DNA of 64,000 nucleotides from Amphimedon queenslandica (lineage: Eukaryota; Porifera; Demospongiae; Haplosclerida; Niphatidae), in contig NW_003546388.1 in NCBI RefSeq assembly GCF_000090795.2, forward strand, positions 113,646-177,645. The letters run 5' to 3'. The stretch's first letter is position 1. Each line of letters starts with the position of its first letter. Shown piece after piece: positions 35,150 to 46,387 of this stretch. Below the pieces are notes generated by a model, which saw nothing but the letters and a program-made list of their open reading frames with translations, searched no databases and was not told where the DNA came from. A program made the position numbers and the translations under genes.

Positions 35150-35512
35150 AAAAATCAACACAAACAAGTACATAAAAAATTTATAAAAAAAGACGAAGTA
35201 GGACTCCAAACGACCAATGAAAATATGAAATATTATAAAAAAATTAACACAAACAAGAACATAAAAAATTAAAAAAAACAAGATGAAGTAGGATTCTGAA
35301 CAACCAATGAAAATACGAAATGAAAATCCTACTCGTGACGCAAATTCTACTCTATATTGCAAGGTGATCCGTAATTCTTACATAATAATATTAAAAGTAC
35401 AATGTAGAGTTGAATTTGCGTCACGAGTAGGATTTTCATTTCGTATTTTTGTTGGTCATTCGGAATCCTACTTCATCTTGTTTTTTTAATTCTTTTATGT
35501 TCTTGTTAAACT
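35150..35512. repeat. Fold-back element with about 110-bp arms
   Basis: 35240-35355 and 35402-35512 are inverted copies, sharing blocks such as GAAGTAGGATTC, CCAATGAAAATACG and TCCTACTCGTGACGCAAATT, around a loop of about 45 bases. A partial direct copy of the left arm lies at 35150-35235. The outer arm sequence (TCCTACT then T-rich) also appears at the end of R1 copy C and at position 1 of the window. Confidence 0.75.
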
Positions 35513-35740
35513 AGAGAACAGCTTAAAATGGCTTTTACACCATTCCATAGAGTTTGGGTCAAGGACAAGACAAGTGCTTTTATTATCTTACTGTAAGTTT
35601 AAAAAGTAATTATTTGGGCGTGATCTATCACACCCCTCTCTTTTTGAGACACCATTTTGAAATTAAATGCGCATGCGCAATGTTGCTATAGCTACATTAC
35701 TGTGTGCAGTGTGTAGTGACTGTTTGCTCTGTTCTTCTCT
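35503..35740 (+). repeat. Repeat R1, copy E (distal half)
   Basis: Starts TTAAACTAGAGAACAGC, then GGCTTTTACACCATTCC, GGGTCAAGGACAAGAC, GGGCGTGATCTATCAC and ATGCGCATGCGCAATG. This is the distal half of R1 as seen in copies A and B. Confidence 0.75.
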
Positions 35741-36094
35741 TGGTCTTTGTTGAGGGTATGTTACTTGCAAAGAGGGCCCACTACTCAGATTAAGAGATCA
35801 CCGGTTCTTTTAAGAACGAGTAGGTAAATAAATCATTAATTTAACTGTGAAATATAAGATTCATTTTAAATTTAGAGTGAAATTAAGGTTACAGCTGTTC
35901 AGTATAAGTTATTTAGTCAACTGCTTCTGAAGTACTACGTTGTATTCTAGGTACTGCAACAAATTGAGATAAGTGTTTTACAATAAGTAGCAGCAGAGTT
36001 TATGATGATAATAATGTGGATCCTGCATACTTGGTCTTATGGTACATTTACTTATTTCTGGTTTCAATGTTAGGAGTGATTTTGTTTGTGATAA

Positions 36095-37223
36095 TTGTAC
36101 AAATGGAAGTAAAAAAAGGAAGAGTAACTTAACTGGGAATAAAACTAAAAAAAGAAATTAAAAAAATTATGATGAGAGAAAGCAAATGGAAGATTTCATA
36201 GATAAAAATAGATCAAACGCCAGAGCATACTATGTAAGACAATGTAATAGGGTCAAAAGCAAGGCAAGAATTGCTTATAAAATCAGTAACAAGCATAAAA
36301 TTTCTTCTGCAAAGGCCTATTCTAAGCAGTTTCATGCTTGAACCCAGGGCATATATTGCATAAATGTAAAGAATTGGTACAGGATAGCAAAATTTTAAAA
36401 TCAACTGGCTATTCAAAACCAAATTATTTTATCAATCCAGACCATAAAAAAGAAGCCTCTAGAAAGCATTATCAAAAAAATCCACAACCAAAGAAAGAAG
36501 CCTCAAGAGATCTGTATCAAAAGAATCCACAACCAAAAAATAAGCCTCTAGAGATCAGTATCAAAAGAATCCACAACCAAAGAAAGAAGCCTCTACAGAT
36601 CAGTATCAAAAGAATCGTATCTCTCAAAAAAAAATCAAAGGAACTCTATCAACAAAATCCGGACCCACAAAGACAAATATTTGAAATGGTATTATGAAAA
36701 TAGAGATGCAATATTATGTGCTACGAAAGAAATTTTGACATATAAATTTTCCGATAACGAAATGGATAAATTAAAAATGGCATTAAATAAAGAAAATAAG
36801 AAGCGTCTAATTAAAAATTATTATGATCGTAATTATGGTCAAATATTGTATAGATTACGTTCTAATTACTCATTACCTTCACCAAATAGTGAAGCAAAGG
36901 AATATTATTTAACTAAAATTATTGAAAAATTATATTACAGCCCTGAAGTAGTTGATGATTTATTGCCATCAAGTATAAAAGGTGTAGATTTTGAAAACAT
37001 ATATGACGGTAAATGTAATGCTGCATCAAGTATATTGTTAGAATCAGTTTTGAAAAACAGATCCCACAAAGTAGGGGTATTGATACATGCAGCAAATAGC
37101 ATTAGGAAATTGAAGTTGAATAGCTTTAGGGATTTGGTGAACAATGTCACACAAAGAATAGAGAGCCTTATTTTTATGAATCAGCATATTTGTATCCTAA
37201 TGATAATGCTGATAGCCATTTAG
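36095..37223 (+). pseudogene. Helitron-associated N-terminal region with basic 15-residue repeats
   Basis: A Lys/Arg-rich stretch (GSKKRKSNLTGNKTKKRN, then ERKQMEDFIDKNRSNARAYY) runs into four tandem 45-bp units at 36448-36620 that encode variants of KKEASRDLYQKNPQP. Another frame, 36681-37223, continues with YYENRDAILCATKEILTYKF, KENKKRLIKNYYDRNYGQIL, and a helical segment IHAANSIRKLKLNSFRDLVN. Basic A-x-R-x-Y repeats of this type are typical of the N-termini of multi-copy Helitron-type proteins in invertebrates, presumably binding nucleic acid. Frame changes separate the pieces. Confidence 0.6.
36448..36620 (+). repeat. 45-bp tandem repeat within the coding region
   Basis: Four units, each with AGAAGCCTC.AGAGATC, ATCAAAAGAATCCACAACC and A-rich ends. 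The 45-bp period keeps the reading frame. Confidence 0.8.
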
Positions 37224-38640
37224 ACAGTCCAATTGCAATCCCTGTTGATACCTATGGCACCTGTTATGTAGCAGGGGTTGTTGAAGTATCATGTATTGAT
37301 AAAGTAGAGGAATGTAATGATGAGAGTGAGTCTGAAGATGACAATATTGATAGTAATAGAATGTATACTAATAAGAGAAAGCCTACCCTCAAATGGCACT
37401 GTACAGACAGGTGCTAGCCTTTATTAGAAAGTGACATTAGTTCTATTGTTGAAGTTAGACGATATTTTGATCAACCATTAAAGAATTGAGGAAGCATTTA
37501 GATGCATGTGATAATTGTCCTAATTATTATATCACATGATCCCTGCATGTTGAAGAAATAGATCAAGTACATGAACGTGATTTCTCTGATAATCCTAATG
37601 TAACAGTAATTGTTAAAAAAGATGAAAATAGTGTTGAAAAATATTTAAAATATTCAGAAATTGTTTGTGAAATGATAGGCCATCCTATTGTGTGTAGTAG
37701 TATTGATACTGATTGTAAAAGCATGTTGCGTATTTTACGCAATGCATCTGTTCATTATCCTTTGTTGAGACGCCTTTTGAAACACTTATGTTGCTAAAAA
37801 TGCCCATTTAACATTACATATTATTGATTCTTCCCTTGCTGATGGCAACATAGCACAATTGATAGATTTTAAAAAAATGAAGCCGATGAGACTGAATGTG
37901 ATAATGTGTATTTCGCTATAAATGATGGTGAAGAAGATGACCCATTTAAAGTACCAAACTTAGATACTGTACTTTATTTTCAATATTCAGATGCTATTGA
38001 TGAATTTAAGAAAGCTTTGTCTGACGAGGCAGTTAATGCATGTTGTAGCTGTGAGAGGCTTTTAAGAAAAAAGACTGCCACTGAAGCTAAAAATTTAGAT
38101 AGCGCTGTTTGGAATGTCCTATTAGATTACATTAGAGAGAATGATCCTACAGCATTAAATAAAGTTAAGAATATTTGTAATCATTGTAAACCAATTATTA
38201 GGAAAAATGAAGTTCCAGCACATTGTGTGCTCAATGGGTTAAAGTGTGAGCCACTACCCAAAGAACTGGAAAATTTGGATTCTTTAAGTTGCCAGTTAAT
38301 AGAGGGCCAAGTATTTTCAGACAATTGTTAGGCTAGGCACACACACCTTAAAAGTGCCTATGTATAATTCTTTGAAGGCTCTTAAAGGTGCAATGTTTTA
38401 TTTACCCCTTCCATTAGAAAAAACAATGGAAACTTTAAATGAGTTTGGTATAGATTCTAATCACTTGCCTAATCCAGAACTTCATATTATTATAAATGGA
38501 CAGCCTACTAAATCAAATAATGTCTGGCGTAGCCTAGTTGACGTAAATAAAATAAAAGCAGCACTAAGAAAATTAAAAGAAATAATTGGCTTTATAGAAA
38601 CGTAGATAATGATTCAATTGATGAATCGTCTAAAAATGTT
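37185..38640 (+). pseudogene. DUF6570-like region of the Helitron protein
   Basis: 37190-37417 reads YPNDNADSHLDSPIAIPVDT and KWHCTDRCKPLL-like sequence. 37700-37790 reads CKSMLRILRNASVHYPLLRR. 37906-38331 has ACCSCERLLRKKTATEAKNL, NICNHCKPIIRKNEVPAHCV and LNGLKCEPLPKELENLDSLS. 38354-38605 has VPMYNSLKALKGAMFYLPLP, PNPELHIIINGQPTKSNNVW and VDVNKIKAALRKLKEI. The CxC and CNHCK pairs, NGL..., PLPKEL..L and YNSLKA.KG.MF.LPLPL blocks are those of the DUF6570-type region that precedes the Helitron-like N domain in these proteins. It is split by frame changes and ends where Copia-related DNA starts. Confidence 0.65.
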
Positions 38641-38699
38641 AGTAAAAATAATATCAGAATTTGAAAAAACTGACTTCGCTGAATCTAATATAACAATAA

Positions 38700-38873
38700 T
38701 CCTATAGATGATAAAAGATTGCTAGAGGTATCGTCATGCTGCAATGTATGAATTGAATTGTCAACAGCTGGAATCTTTTTGTGCGTATAACAGCTCCTCT
38801 TAGCCTTTACACAGGCACAAGAAACACATTTACCTCGTCTGGAACGCCTGCAACACTTCCGAGATAACTCCAC
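38700..38873 (-). pseudogene. Cys-rich motif fragment
   Basis: The minus frame reads KCCRRSRRGKCVSCACVKAK with RSCY following. C-x-R-x-x-x-x-GKC-x-x-CACVKA.R.C is a zinc-binding-like repeat that I associate with repeated, probably transposon-borne genes of sponges. Short and uncertain. Confidence 0.35.
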
Positions 38874-38894
38874 TTTTTTAAAGTATGGTTAGAT

Positions 38895-39386
38895 ACTCAG
38901 ATGCAGACTGAAGGGTGTGATATTGACAATTTCAGATCAACAACTGGCTACATTTTTCAGATTGGAGGAGCAGCAGTGAGCTGGAAAAGTAAAAGACATG
39001 ACTATGTAGCTCAATCAACTGCTGAAGCAGAATATATGGCTTTAGCCAGTACTGCTCAGGAAGCTGTTTGGATGAGGGAGCTCAATGCTGATATGAAGAA
39101 CAAACAAAATGGACCTACTGCTGTTTTTGAGGACATAATGAATGAGCTATTTTCATGGCAAAGAACCCTTAATTTCATGGAAGAGCTAAAAAAATATCAT
39201 TGCATCAGACAGCAAGTCACTACAAAATCCGTTAAAATAAAGTATTGTCATACAGAGGACAAGGTGGCTGATACTTTAGCAAAAGGATTGACCTCGCAGA
39301 AATTTGAAAGACTAAGAAGATTGTGCATTCGCAATGAACCAGCAAGTGAAGAGTGTGAGAGTATGACACTAACTGATAGACAGTGA
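38895..39386 (+). mobile_element. Copia RNase H-end fossil
   Basis: The frame has DNFRSTTGYIFQIGGAAVSW, KSKRHDYVAQSTAEAEYMAL and a terminal KIKYCHTEDKVADTLAKGLT, matching the end of Copia pol (the STAEAEY and DxxTK/AKGL blocks). This piece is open over 161 codons and looks better preserved than the 28-31 kb Copia pieces. Whether it is part of the same insertion split by later events or a separate copy cannot be told here. Confidence 0.8.
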
Positions 39387-39399
39387 CTGCTGAGTAACA

Positions 39400-42210
39400 G
39401 TCTTTGGATTTTATGTGTGAACTAATTAAGATTTTGTGTTAAATTGTTGTTACTATGTTTAGTATTATTACACTTACGTAATGACTTAATTTGATTTTTG
39501 TATAAAATGAGCTTATGCTCTGTACTTTTTGGTCTGTAGTTTAGTCTGTTGTTGTTTGCTGTAATATAATCTTTGATCTGAATCGATCGTATTTCCCACG
39601 GCAAGTGCATGTATAAACTTCGGACAGCTGACAGTTTTACAAGCACAAAGAAGCTTCTAAACATGTCATTTCACCTCAGTAAATGTACATTTCTGGAAAT
39701 ATGGAAAGCCACACACTCAATAATAAAGTTAATAGTAATAATTAAATTAATAACAACACATGAAACAGTTATTATAGTATGTCAATGATGCTTAGGCCTA
39801 GTATTTATAGATTATACAGTAGCAATAGCTTAAGGCTTGACCCAAGCCTGATCTCTGCAACAGGGGGAGGTCACAACACAACCTCTAAGAGGACAACCTC
39901 TGAATAAAGGACAATAGCTGAGATCACAAAGTGTCTGCTTCTTGAAAGTTTGACTGTAGTGCTCCCGGCCAGTCCAGAAATCCAGAGCAACACTTCGCTT
40001 GAAACAATTGTCTGAAATTTCCTTATTCAGTCACTAGTGTCCATCAACCTAAGACTTCCTTATGACTGAAACTCGTAAAACTGGTCTAAACCTTGGCTCT
40101 ACATGACTGAAATTGCCTAAACCAGTCTGTCTCAATCATTTCGATTGAAAGACTCCTGACCTGATCCAATTAGGTTGGAAACAAGCAATGCAAATATGTA
40201 ATCTTTGTTTCTAAACTCTGAGACTGGATGATGAAGACTGGGTTTCATCTAAAGTGCATTGATAACTGTGATTCTTTCTGTTAGTCTTCTATGGCATAAC
40301 TAAATACTTTTTCATGTGACATCTTTAGACGTTTCAATAGATTTCCCTTGGGTGTTGAGGAATCCTTGTACAACTTTTTACATACATTACATGACACTAA
40401 TTAGCCTCAAAAGGCCTTACAGAAGGAAACTTGAAGTTATGGTAAAGTGCAGCAGCCATTTTAGATCATGTGGTACTAGTAATAATTAATGCCAGTGATT
40501 TCTGCTTGAGTATTTCATCTACTGTGTATGTATTTAATTAGTATCGTGTATATACATGTACAAACTTGTTATACTTTAATTTTAAAGTTTAATTACTATA
40601 AAGATTAATATTGAGAAGCCCAACTTCTTTTCATGTAGATATGCCTCTCCTTGTGGGTAGTGACAAAGTAACTGTATCGGCCATTTTTCATTGTCCATGT
40701 GTTTGTCAATTAAAGACTTCACCTGCTGAAGAAAAGCTTCATGCATTTTCAAATACTTGAGCCTGTGATGCCCAACTGCTGTTTCCATTCCCTTTAAGGA
40801 CTCTAGTTATTGCAATGTGTAGCTTTTGCATTTGTGCAGGTCAATAAATATTGCATTACCAGCAAATCAAGTTGTCAATTATTGGTTAATTACTCCATAT
40901 GCCACCTTTCTTTCTGTATAATACTTGTTATCACACTGTTCATAACACTTGTTGCTACAATACCCTTTTCAAAAACTCATCAAAGATGTATCTCCTCTGT
41001 TTATTTTTCTGTTTATACTGATAGGCTTTGTCCCTTCATCTATTGGTTTTAGGACTGCCTTGTGCTAGTACTCCTACTGGTACTCCAACCGTGCATCTAG
41101 GTGGAAAACTGGCATGCAGAGGCTTTTGTGATTGTCACTCAATTTCTGGCCAAAACTGACTTCCTTGAAGAGAGAGAGAGGAATAAGCTCCACCTTAATC
41201 AAAGACATTATATCCAATAATTATGCACATAAGACATTATAAATAAATGTTTCTAATAAATAAGAAAGGTAGCATTGTCAAAGAAGTAAAGAAACAATGG
41301 TGTGGAATTCATTAATAACTATAATTAATAGTTCAATAAATAATAATAAATGTTAATTTATAACAATAATAACTATTTAATGATAAAAATAAGAAATATA
41401 TGTTGCATATTTTCATTAAAATTTACATAGGTGTAATATTTGGTAAATTATTTAAATTACTAGCTCACCTTCTAAGTTACCACCAATATACTATAATCAC
41501 TGAGATCATTAAGAGTTAATAATTGTTTATGTGACTTATTAACTTTTCGCATTGGTTGCTTATAGCATGTATACAAGATAATAATTGATTTATTGATCGT
41601 GCAATATGAGGTGTAATGAAATTTTGATTCTGTGTCAGCTTGATATCATTATTTCCTTTGTATTGTTTGACCTTAGGCTCAGTGTATTCCTTGAGCAGAC
41701 ATTAGTATTTCTTAATAATTTTACTTTTCTTTCAAGAGTGTAGTGTAATAATTAATTTCTGCAAAGTATGGTTGGAATTTTTCAGTTATTCCTTTCATTT
41801 TATATTATTTTTATTAATGTTCATTTATAATAATGGAAGAAATAAGTATTGTTATAAATGAACTCAATGTCCTTGTTTCCTTCATTTTTGACAACCCTGT
41901 GTCTATACTTTTTATTAATTAATAGTCCTTTCATTAATAATGACATTTTGTCTCAGTAGCTTCATTTAAAGGTTTCAAAAGATCATTAGTTCATTACTGG
42001 AAGAAAAGAATGGGACTTCAATAGGACTTTCTTTATCATGGATTATAGTTAACAATTTTTTGCAGCTCACACACAGAAATAAAAATTACTATAGTATAAT
42101 GTTAAAATGATGAAGTGTTTAGCGAAGCAAATTGCTTGAATACTTGAGATTCCATCTTCCTACAATATAGATTCCAATAGTAAATCTTTTTTCTTTTATC
42201 TTCTACCAAC
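39400..42210. other. AT-rich spacer, mostly featureless
   Basis: Sequence just after 39386 could include a Copia LTR, but I find no second copy. A GC-richer patch at 39840-40170 shows ACAACCTCTAAGAGGACAAC, a short internal repeat. A 68-codon minus frame at 40582-40788 (KYLKMHEAFLQQVKSLIDKH) looks protein-like but is unplaced. From 41160 to 42200 the DNA is A/T-dominated without signal. Confidence 0.4.
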
Positions 42211-42212
42211 AT

Positions 42213-42315
42213 GGAATTCCTCTGAGTTTTGGTCAAGGACAAGACAAGTGCCTTTACTATCTTCTTTAGGAGTTTAAGTTGAAAAACTAATTATTTGGGC
42301 GTGATCTATCATCCC
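42213..42315 (+). repeat. Repeat R1, copy F (fragment)
   Basis: Contains TTTTGGTCAAGGACAAGACA, ACTAATTATTTGGGCGTGAT and CTATCA, aligning with 35560-35640. Confidence 0.75.
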
Positions 42316-42348
42316 AGATAAAGCTATCTAGCACAAACTTCATCATTT

Positions 42349-42584
42349 GTGACCATAATTGACAAATGGTACCTCATGGCGGATAGGAAAATTGATCTTT
42401 GTAGTCTAAAAAATCTAAATTCCTGAGCTCAATTTATCATAAAATTACTTCAGAAGATGCAAAAAGTTACTATGTAACTTTCAAAAACAATAGATGATTA
42501 ACAGAGCACTCACAGGTTGATACTTTTCATTAAAATCATGAATTTAAAAATCTGCCATAAGGTATCTTTGTCAATTATGGTCAC
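42349..42584 (+). mobile_element. 237-bp-family MITE, copy 3
   Basis: Full-length with both inverted termini, flanked by ATTT at 42345-42348 and 42585-42588. Confidence 0.9.
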
Positions 42585-42789
42585 ATTTAGTGAAGACATA
42601 AAATGAAAAATTTTAAAGAAAGAAATCATTCATATTGTTTGCACTATTACGGATAAAAAATTAACAAGGCCTTCAAAACTGGTATATATAATTAATAAAA
42701 AACATTGAGGGACAACGTTGGTCAAATTGTTGCTGAAATGTTAGGAAAAAATAAATGTATTTGATTAAGAATTTCAAGACAATTTAAGT

Positions 42790-43430
42790 ACCATGTTGGT
42801 TCCATTACGGGGCACAAATTAATATTGGTTTTGGGTGAAAGGTGAAGTCAAAGCAATGATTGCTAAGCAAGGCTCACCAACACATTTCCTAACGTTAAGT
42901 AGTACTGAATACGATTCAGCTGATATAGCGCAATAATTAAGATATGTAAATAATGCTTCACAATCATATGGTAATTCTAGATTATGTACTGCTGACCCTG
43001 TTTCAGTATTGCAACAATTTTCATACAAATTTATGGATTTCTCCAACATGGTCATTCTCCAAAGAGGTGTGCTAGGCAAAGTAGAGCAATATTATGTCAA
43101 ATGCGTGGAGCGCCTCTTTATCACACCCTCCTATCGATTGAAAATGCTCCTGTTGTCGGTATTGATCGTCCAGAAGAAGTCTGTTCTTTCATACATGACA
43201 GAATTACCTGTCATATGCCAGATAGTAATATGTTGCCTGATTTAAACTTTTTGGTAACAAAATACCAAATGCACAAGTGCAGCAAATACTGGAAGCAAAA
43301 TATCAAAGTTGGCAAGACCTATGTATCTAGATGCCAATTTGATTTTCTTAGACCAGTACGAGATAGTATTTGCATCAATGATGTGAAAGATAGCTTGAAA
43401 TCATGTAATAAAATATATCATCTGACATGA
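42790..43430 (+). pseudogene. Helitron Rep domain (Helitron-like N, HUH nuclease)
   Basis: Plus-strand translation gives WVKGEVKAMIAKQGSPTHFL, LSSTEYDSADIAQ, CTADPVSVLQQFSYKFMDFS, VLGKVEQYYVK and, in the frame 43101-43430, MRGAPLYHTLLSIENAPVVG, CSFIHDRITCHMP and FLVTKYQMHKC. These are the conserved blocks of the Helitron Rep nuclease, which nicks DNA through a His-hydrophobe-His metal site and a later Tyr. In this copy the metal-site block reads P-L-Y-H where the family has P-H-Y-H, so the first His is Leu (codon CTT, one change from CAT). Stops and a frame change near 43085 confirm decay. The Pif1-like helicase follows downstream. Confidence 0.8.
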
Positions 43431-43434
43431 AATG

Positions 43435-44330
43435 AAAAAGAAGTTTGAGTCAACAACTAGAATCCTTTACTGTTAAAATTTGCAATACATACCAGAAAGG
43501 AGTCTTTCCTTAACATAATATGTAACTAGATGTCACTAAAGTAGAAAAGAGTCATGCACAGGACTTATGGAATGAAGTGAGCAGCTGTGACAACACATAC
43601 AGCAGGCTTTGGAAAAATGGACAAAAATAATTTGAGCAAAAGAAGTAGGACTATACAAAGCAAGCGATCTTCTTCTAGGTGAACGTTTATACATGAAATC
43701 AGTAATTATACATTACATTACTGTGTAGTTGCCTCATAAGAGGAGCAGAAAAATTAAGAAAATATTCATATTTAACTAAAAGGGATTCATCTTCTAAGGA
43801 TTTTTTAATCCTAGCATAATACAAGTCTTTTCTCCAACAAGACCAAATAACAAGGAAGATGTATCTATTTACAAATTTGTTGCTAATTACAAATTTTATA
43901 AAAAAGGAGAAAATGGAGAAAGAAAAACAAACGTCGATCAAAGCTAGTCCTTCTAAACCAAACAAAATTTAATCCTACGATTTGTATTACTCTCTACAAT
44001 TTTTATTTGTGCCTTTTAGGGATGAGAGCACACTCGTAATGGAAGGAGAAACAATGAAAGAAGCTTTTAGGCTCCACAGAGAAGCATCTATACATGGCAT
44101 TGCGAATCATTTCAACAAACTGCAGATATTATTAGAAGCTAAATGTAATTGGAAGAAAATAGTCCATGCAAGTAATACAGATGGTTTCACTGAAGAACTT
44201 CGTGATAACAAGGAAGATGATGAGCCTCAAATACTTGATGAAACAATGGAAGCAGTAGCTGATATTACTGACATGCATATAAATGTATCTAATTTAACAT
44301 AAGAGCAAAGAGAGGCAATAGTTCATGTAG
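43435..44330 (+). pseudogene. Linker between Rep and helicase
   Basis: Pieces in several frames match the linker of the family: SHAQDLWNEVSSCDNTYSRL (near 43545), RPNNKEDVSIYKFVANYKFY (near 43840), YYSLQFLFVPFRDESTLVME (43982 on), then an acidic segment ELRDNKEDDEPQILDETMEA and MHINVSNLT. The LFVPFRDE block is widely conserved in Helitron proteins. Several stops and frame changes. Confidence 0.65.
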
Positions 44331-45138
44331 ATCAAAAAAATTTTTGATAAAATTAAGACTCATTTTGTTAGTCAAAAAGAACGTGAAGACTTATTTAGAC
44401 AATGAGTCTTCAAGACTACTTAGATTAGATAATACCAAACTGCTAAAAATGTTTATTAGTGGTGTAGGTGGAACTGGTAAATCGTTTTTAATAGAGGCAA
44501 TAAAATGCCTAGTAGATGACATATGGCATCCAAAAAGTGGCAAAATTGTGTGCTATAGTAGCACCCGAAGGTATAGCAGCATTTATTGTAGGTGGCCTAA
44601 CAATGCATAATTATTTCAGCTACCAATAGAGAATGAAGCAAAGACAGCTGGATATTGGGCTTTGAATAAGGGAGCTCAGAATAGGAACGAAATGACACTT
44701 AAAAATTTAAAAGTTATGATAGTAGACGAGGTATCTATGGTATCCAATCTAAATCTAGCATACTTACACATGCGCTTAGAAGATATATTTGGAACTGATA
44801 AATGGTTTTGATCCAAACATATTTCATTTGTAGGTGACCTTTTACAATTGCCACCAGTTAATGGTACACCAGTATTTAAAAAAATTAGCAACAAACTTGT
44901 AAAAACTAGACTTGGAACAGCAAATGCAGTTAACATATGGAAAAAAACAGTTGATAAATTAACAATGAGTGACAAAAAGGAGATGAAACTTCTTTGAGAT
45001 GCTTGATTCTGTTAGGCATGTTTTTCTGACTGATGAAACTATTGATACACATAAGAGTAGCATATTTAAGGTTTCAATACAAGAAAAATATTATAAATTA
45101 AGAACTGAAGGAACAAGTCTTCAAATTTGCCTACCGTA

Positions 45139-45395
45139 TTATCTTAAATAAAAGCCCAGGTGTCTATTTCCTAAAATGGCATTTGGATCTCAAAAAAACT
45201 ATCAAAAATAGAAAAAACTTTAGCCTAGAGTGGGATTCGAACCCGTAACCTCATACTTTTGACTTCTGAAGCTTCAGACACTATTCACTAGACTATTGAG
45301 TTACTCCTGTGGTATTGTGGTGTATTTATAGCTATATTGTATTGCTACCCCAGCATTTATTCAAATGCGGCTTCTTTTTTAGGATTTATGGTATT
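45139..45395 (-). mobile_element. tRNA-like (SINE-like) insertion in the helicase
   Basis: An insertion of about 260 bp between helicase pieces ending ICLPY and starting VFSKVDNC. On the minus strand, 45320 to 45226 reads like a tRNA head: TAACTCAATAGTCTAGTG (A-box-like), a TCTGAAGCTTCAGA stem, and GGTTCGAATCCC, a perfect B box for RNA polymerase III. Tails AATAAAAGCCC and its rough inverse near 45360 lie at the two ends. GTATT occurs at both borders and may be a target duplication. It could be a SINE, or a MITE that holds a tRNA remnant. Confidence 0.55.
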
Positions 45396-45934
45396 TTCTA
45401 AAGTAGACAACTGCCAAAAAATCAATGAATTAATTTTAGAAAGTCTAGTAACTGAAAAAATAGAATTAGCATGTGTTTATGTTGTTGATGAAAGTGGCAG
45501 CACAGCATAAATTGACAATAATACAGGAAAAAAATAGAAAAACTAAAAGGTAAAACAGCTTGTTTAGAAACTCCATTGTCTTTAGTTGTAGACTTTAGGT
45601 CATGCTACGACGTAATATTGATGTGACAATAGGATTAGTTAATGGTGCCACTGGTACCGTGATGGGTATTTATGCTACGCATGTATCAAATAAATTTGAT
45701 CATATTGATGTACCTTGTGACATAGAAAGGGTTACATCTAGATTTATGCCATCTAAAAATTTGTATATACATAGGAAACAGTTTCCCTTATACTTTATTA
45801 TGGTATTACAATACATAAATGTCATGGCCTCTCACTAGACACAGCAATTATTGATTTATCGACAAATGGATAGCATGTCATATGTTGCATTGTCTCGTGT
45901 ACGTACATTTAAAGGATTACATTTATTATCATTT

Positions 45935-46171
45935 GTGACCATAACTGACAGAAGGTACCTTATGGCGGGTAGTGAAATTTGTCTTTCTAGCCAAAGAAAT
46001 CCAACTTCCTGAGCCCCAGTTATCATAAAATTACTCCACAGGATGCAAAAAGTTACCATGAAACTTTTAGAAACAATGATTGTCTAACAAAGAACTCACA
46101 GGTTGATATTTTCCATTATAACTATCAATTTTAAAATCCGCCATAAGGGCCCTTTTGTCAATTATGGTCAC
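45935..46171 (+). mobile_element. 237-bp-family MITE, copy 4
   Basis: Flanked by ATTT at 45931-45934 and 46172-46175, in the helicase frame just after LHLLSF. Shares diagnostic changes with copy 5 (GCGGGTAGTGAAATTTGTC and AAGGGCCCTTTTGTC), so these two form a subfamily. Confidence 0.9.
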
Positions 46172-46387
46172 ATTTGATCCTCTCTCAAGTAATCCATGCA
46201 TTAATGAAATTAACAGGCTGAGGAATAAGTTTCGAAAATACTTACCTCAAATCAAGAAAAGTAAAGGAAAGAAGAGAAAGATTCAAGTGACTGGTATAAT
46301 TGATTGTTTTAATTAATTTAAAAGACCTAACAACCAAATTTAATGTCAAAGATGATGATACTTGTAGTATTCTGATTGTATCTTTAA

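Larger units (their letters stand above)
36060..46300 (+). mobile_element. Helitron-type rolling-circle element, broken, with nested insertions
   Basis: Carries the parts of a Rep-helicase gene set in order: basic repeat N-terminus, DUF6570-like region, Helitron-like HUH Rep domain, Pif1-like helicase. Rolling-circle transposition uses the Rep nuclease to nick and the helicase to peel one strand. It is interrupted by Copia-related DNA at 38.7-39.5 kb, AT-rich DNA to 42.2 kb, an R1 fragment, MITEs at 42349 and 45935, and a tRNA-like element near 45139. The OTU-bearing segments that follow (to 49.4 kb) probably belong to it. No termini (5' TC, 3' hairpin and CTRR) were fixed. Confidence 0.7.
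44335..46300 (+). pseudogene. Pif1-like helicase domain of the Helitron
   Basis: SF1 helicase motifs in order: Walker A MFISGVGGTGKSFLIEAIK at about 44450-44505; Walker B VMIVDEVSMVSNLNLAYLHM near 44715; motif III FVGDLLQLPPVNG near 44827; VFSKVDNCQKINELILESL near 45395; RRNIDVTIGLVNGATGTVMG from 45605; RKQFPLYF near 45775; and SYVALSRVRTFKGLHLLSF near 45880-45930 (motif VI region). A MITE follows exactly there, and the reading resumes after it as DPLSSNPCINEINRLRNKFR. The domain order is complete, but stops, frame changes and two insertions break it. It unwinds DNA during rolling-circle transposition in the family. The C-terminus joins the OTU segment. Confidence 0.85.

Noticed and set aside
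45226-45320. A functional tRNA gene on the minus strand
   Set aside because: B box is perfect but the acceptor and T stems do not pair and no clear anticodon loop forms.
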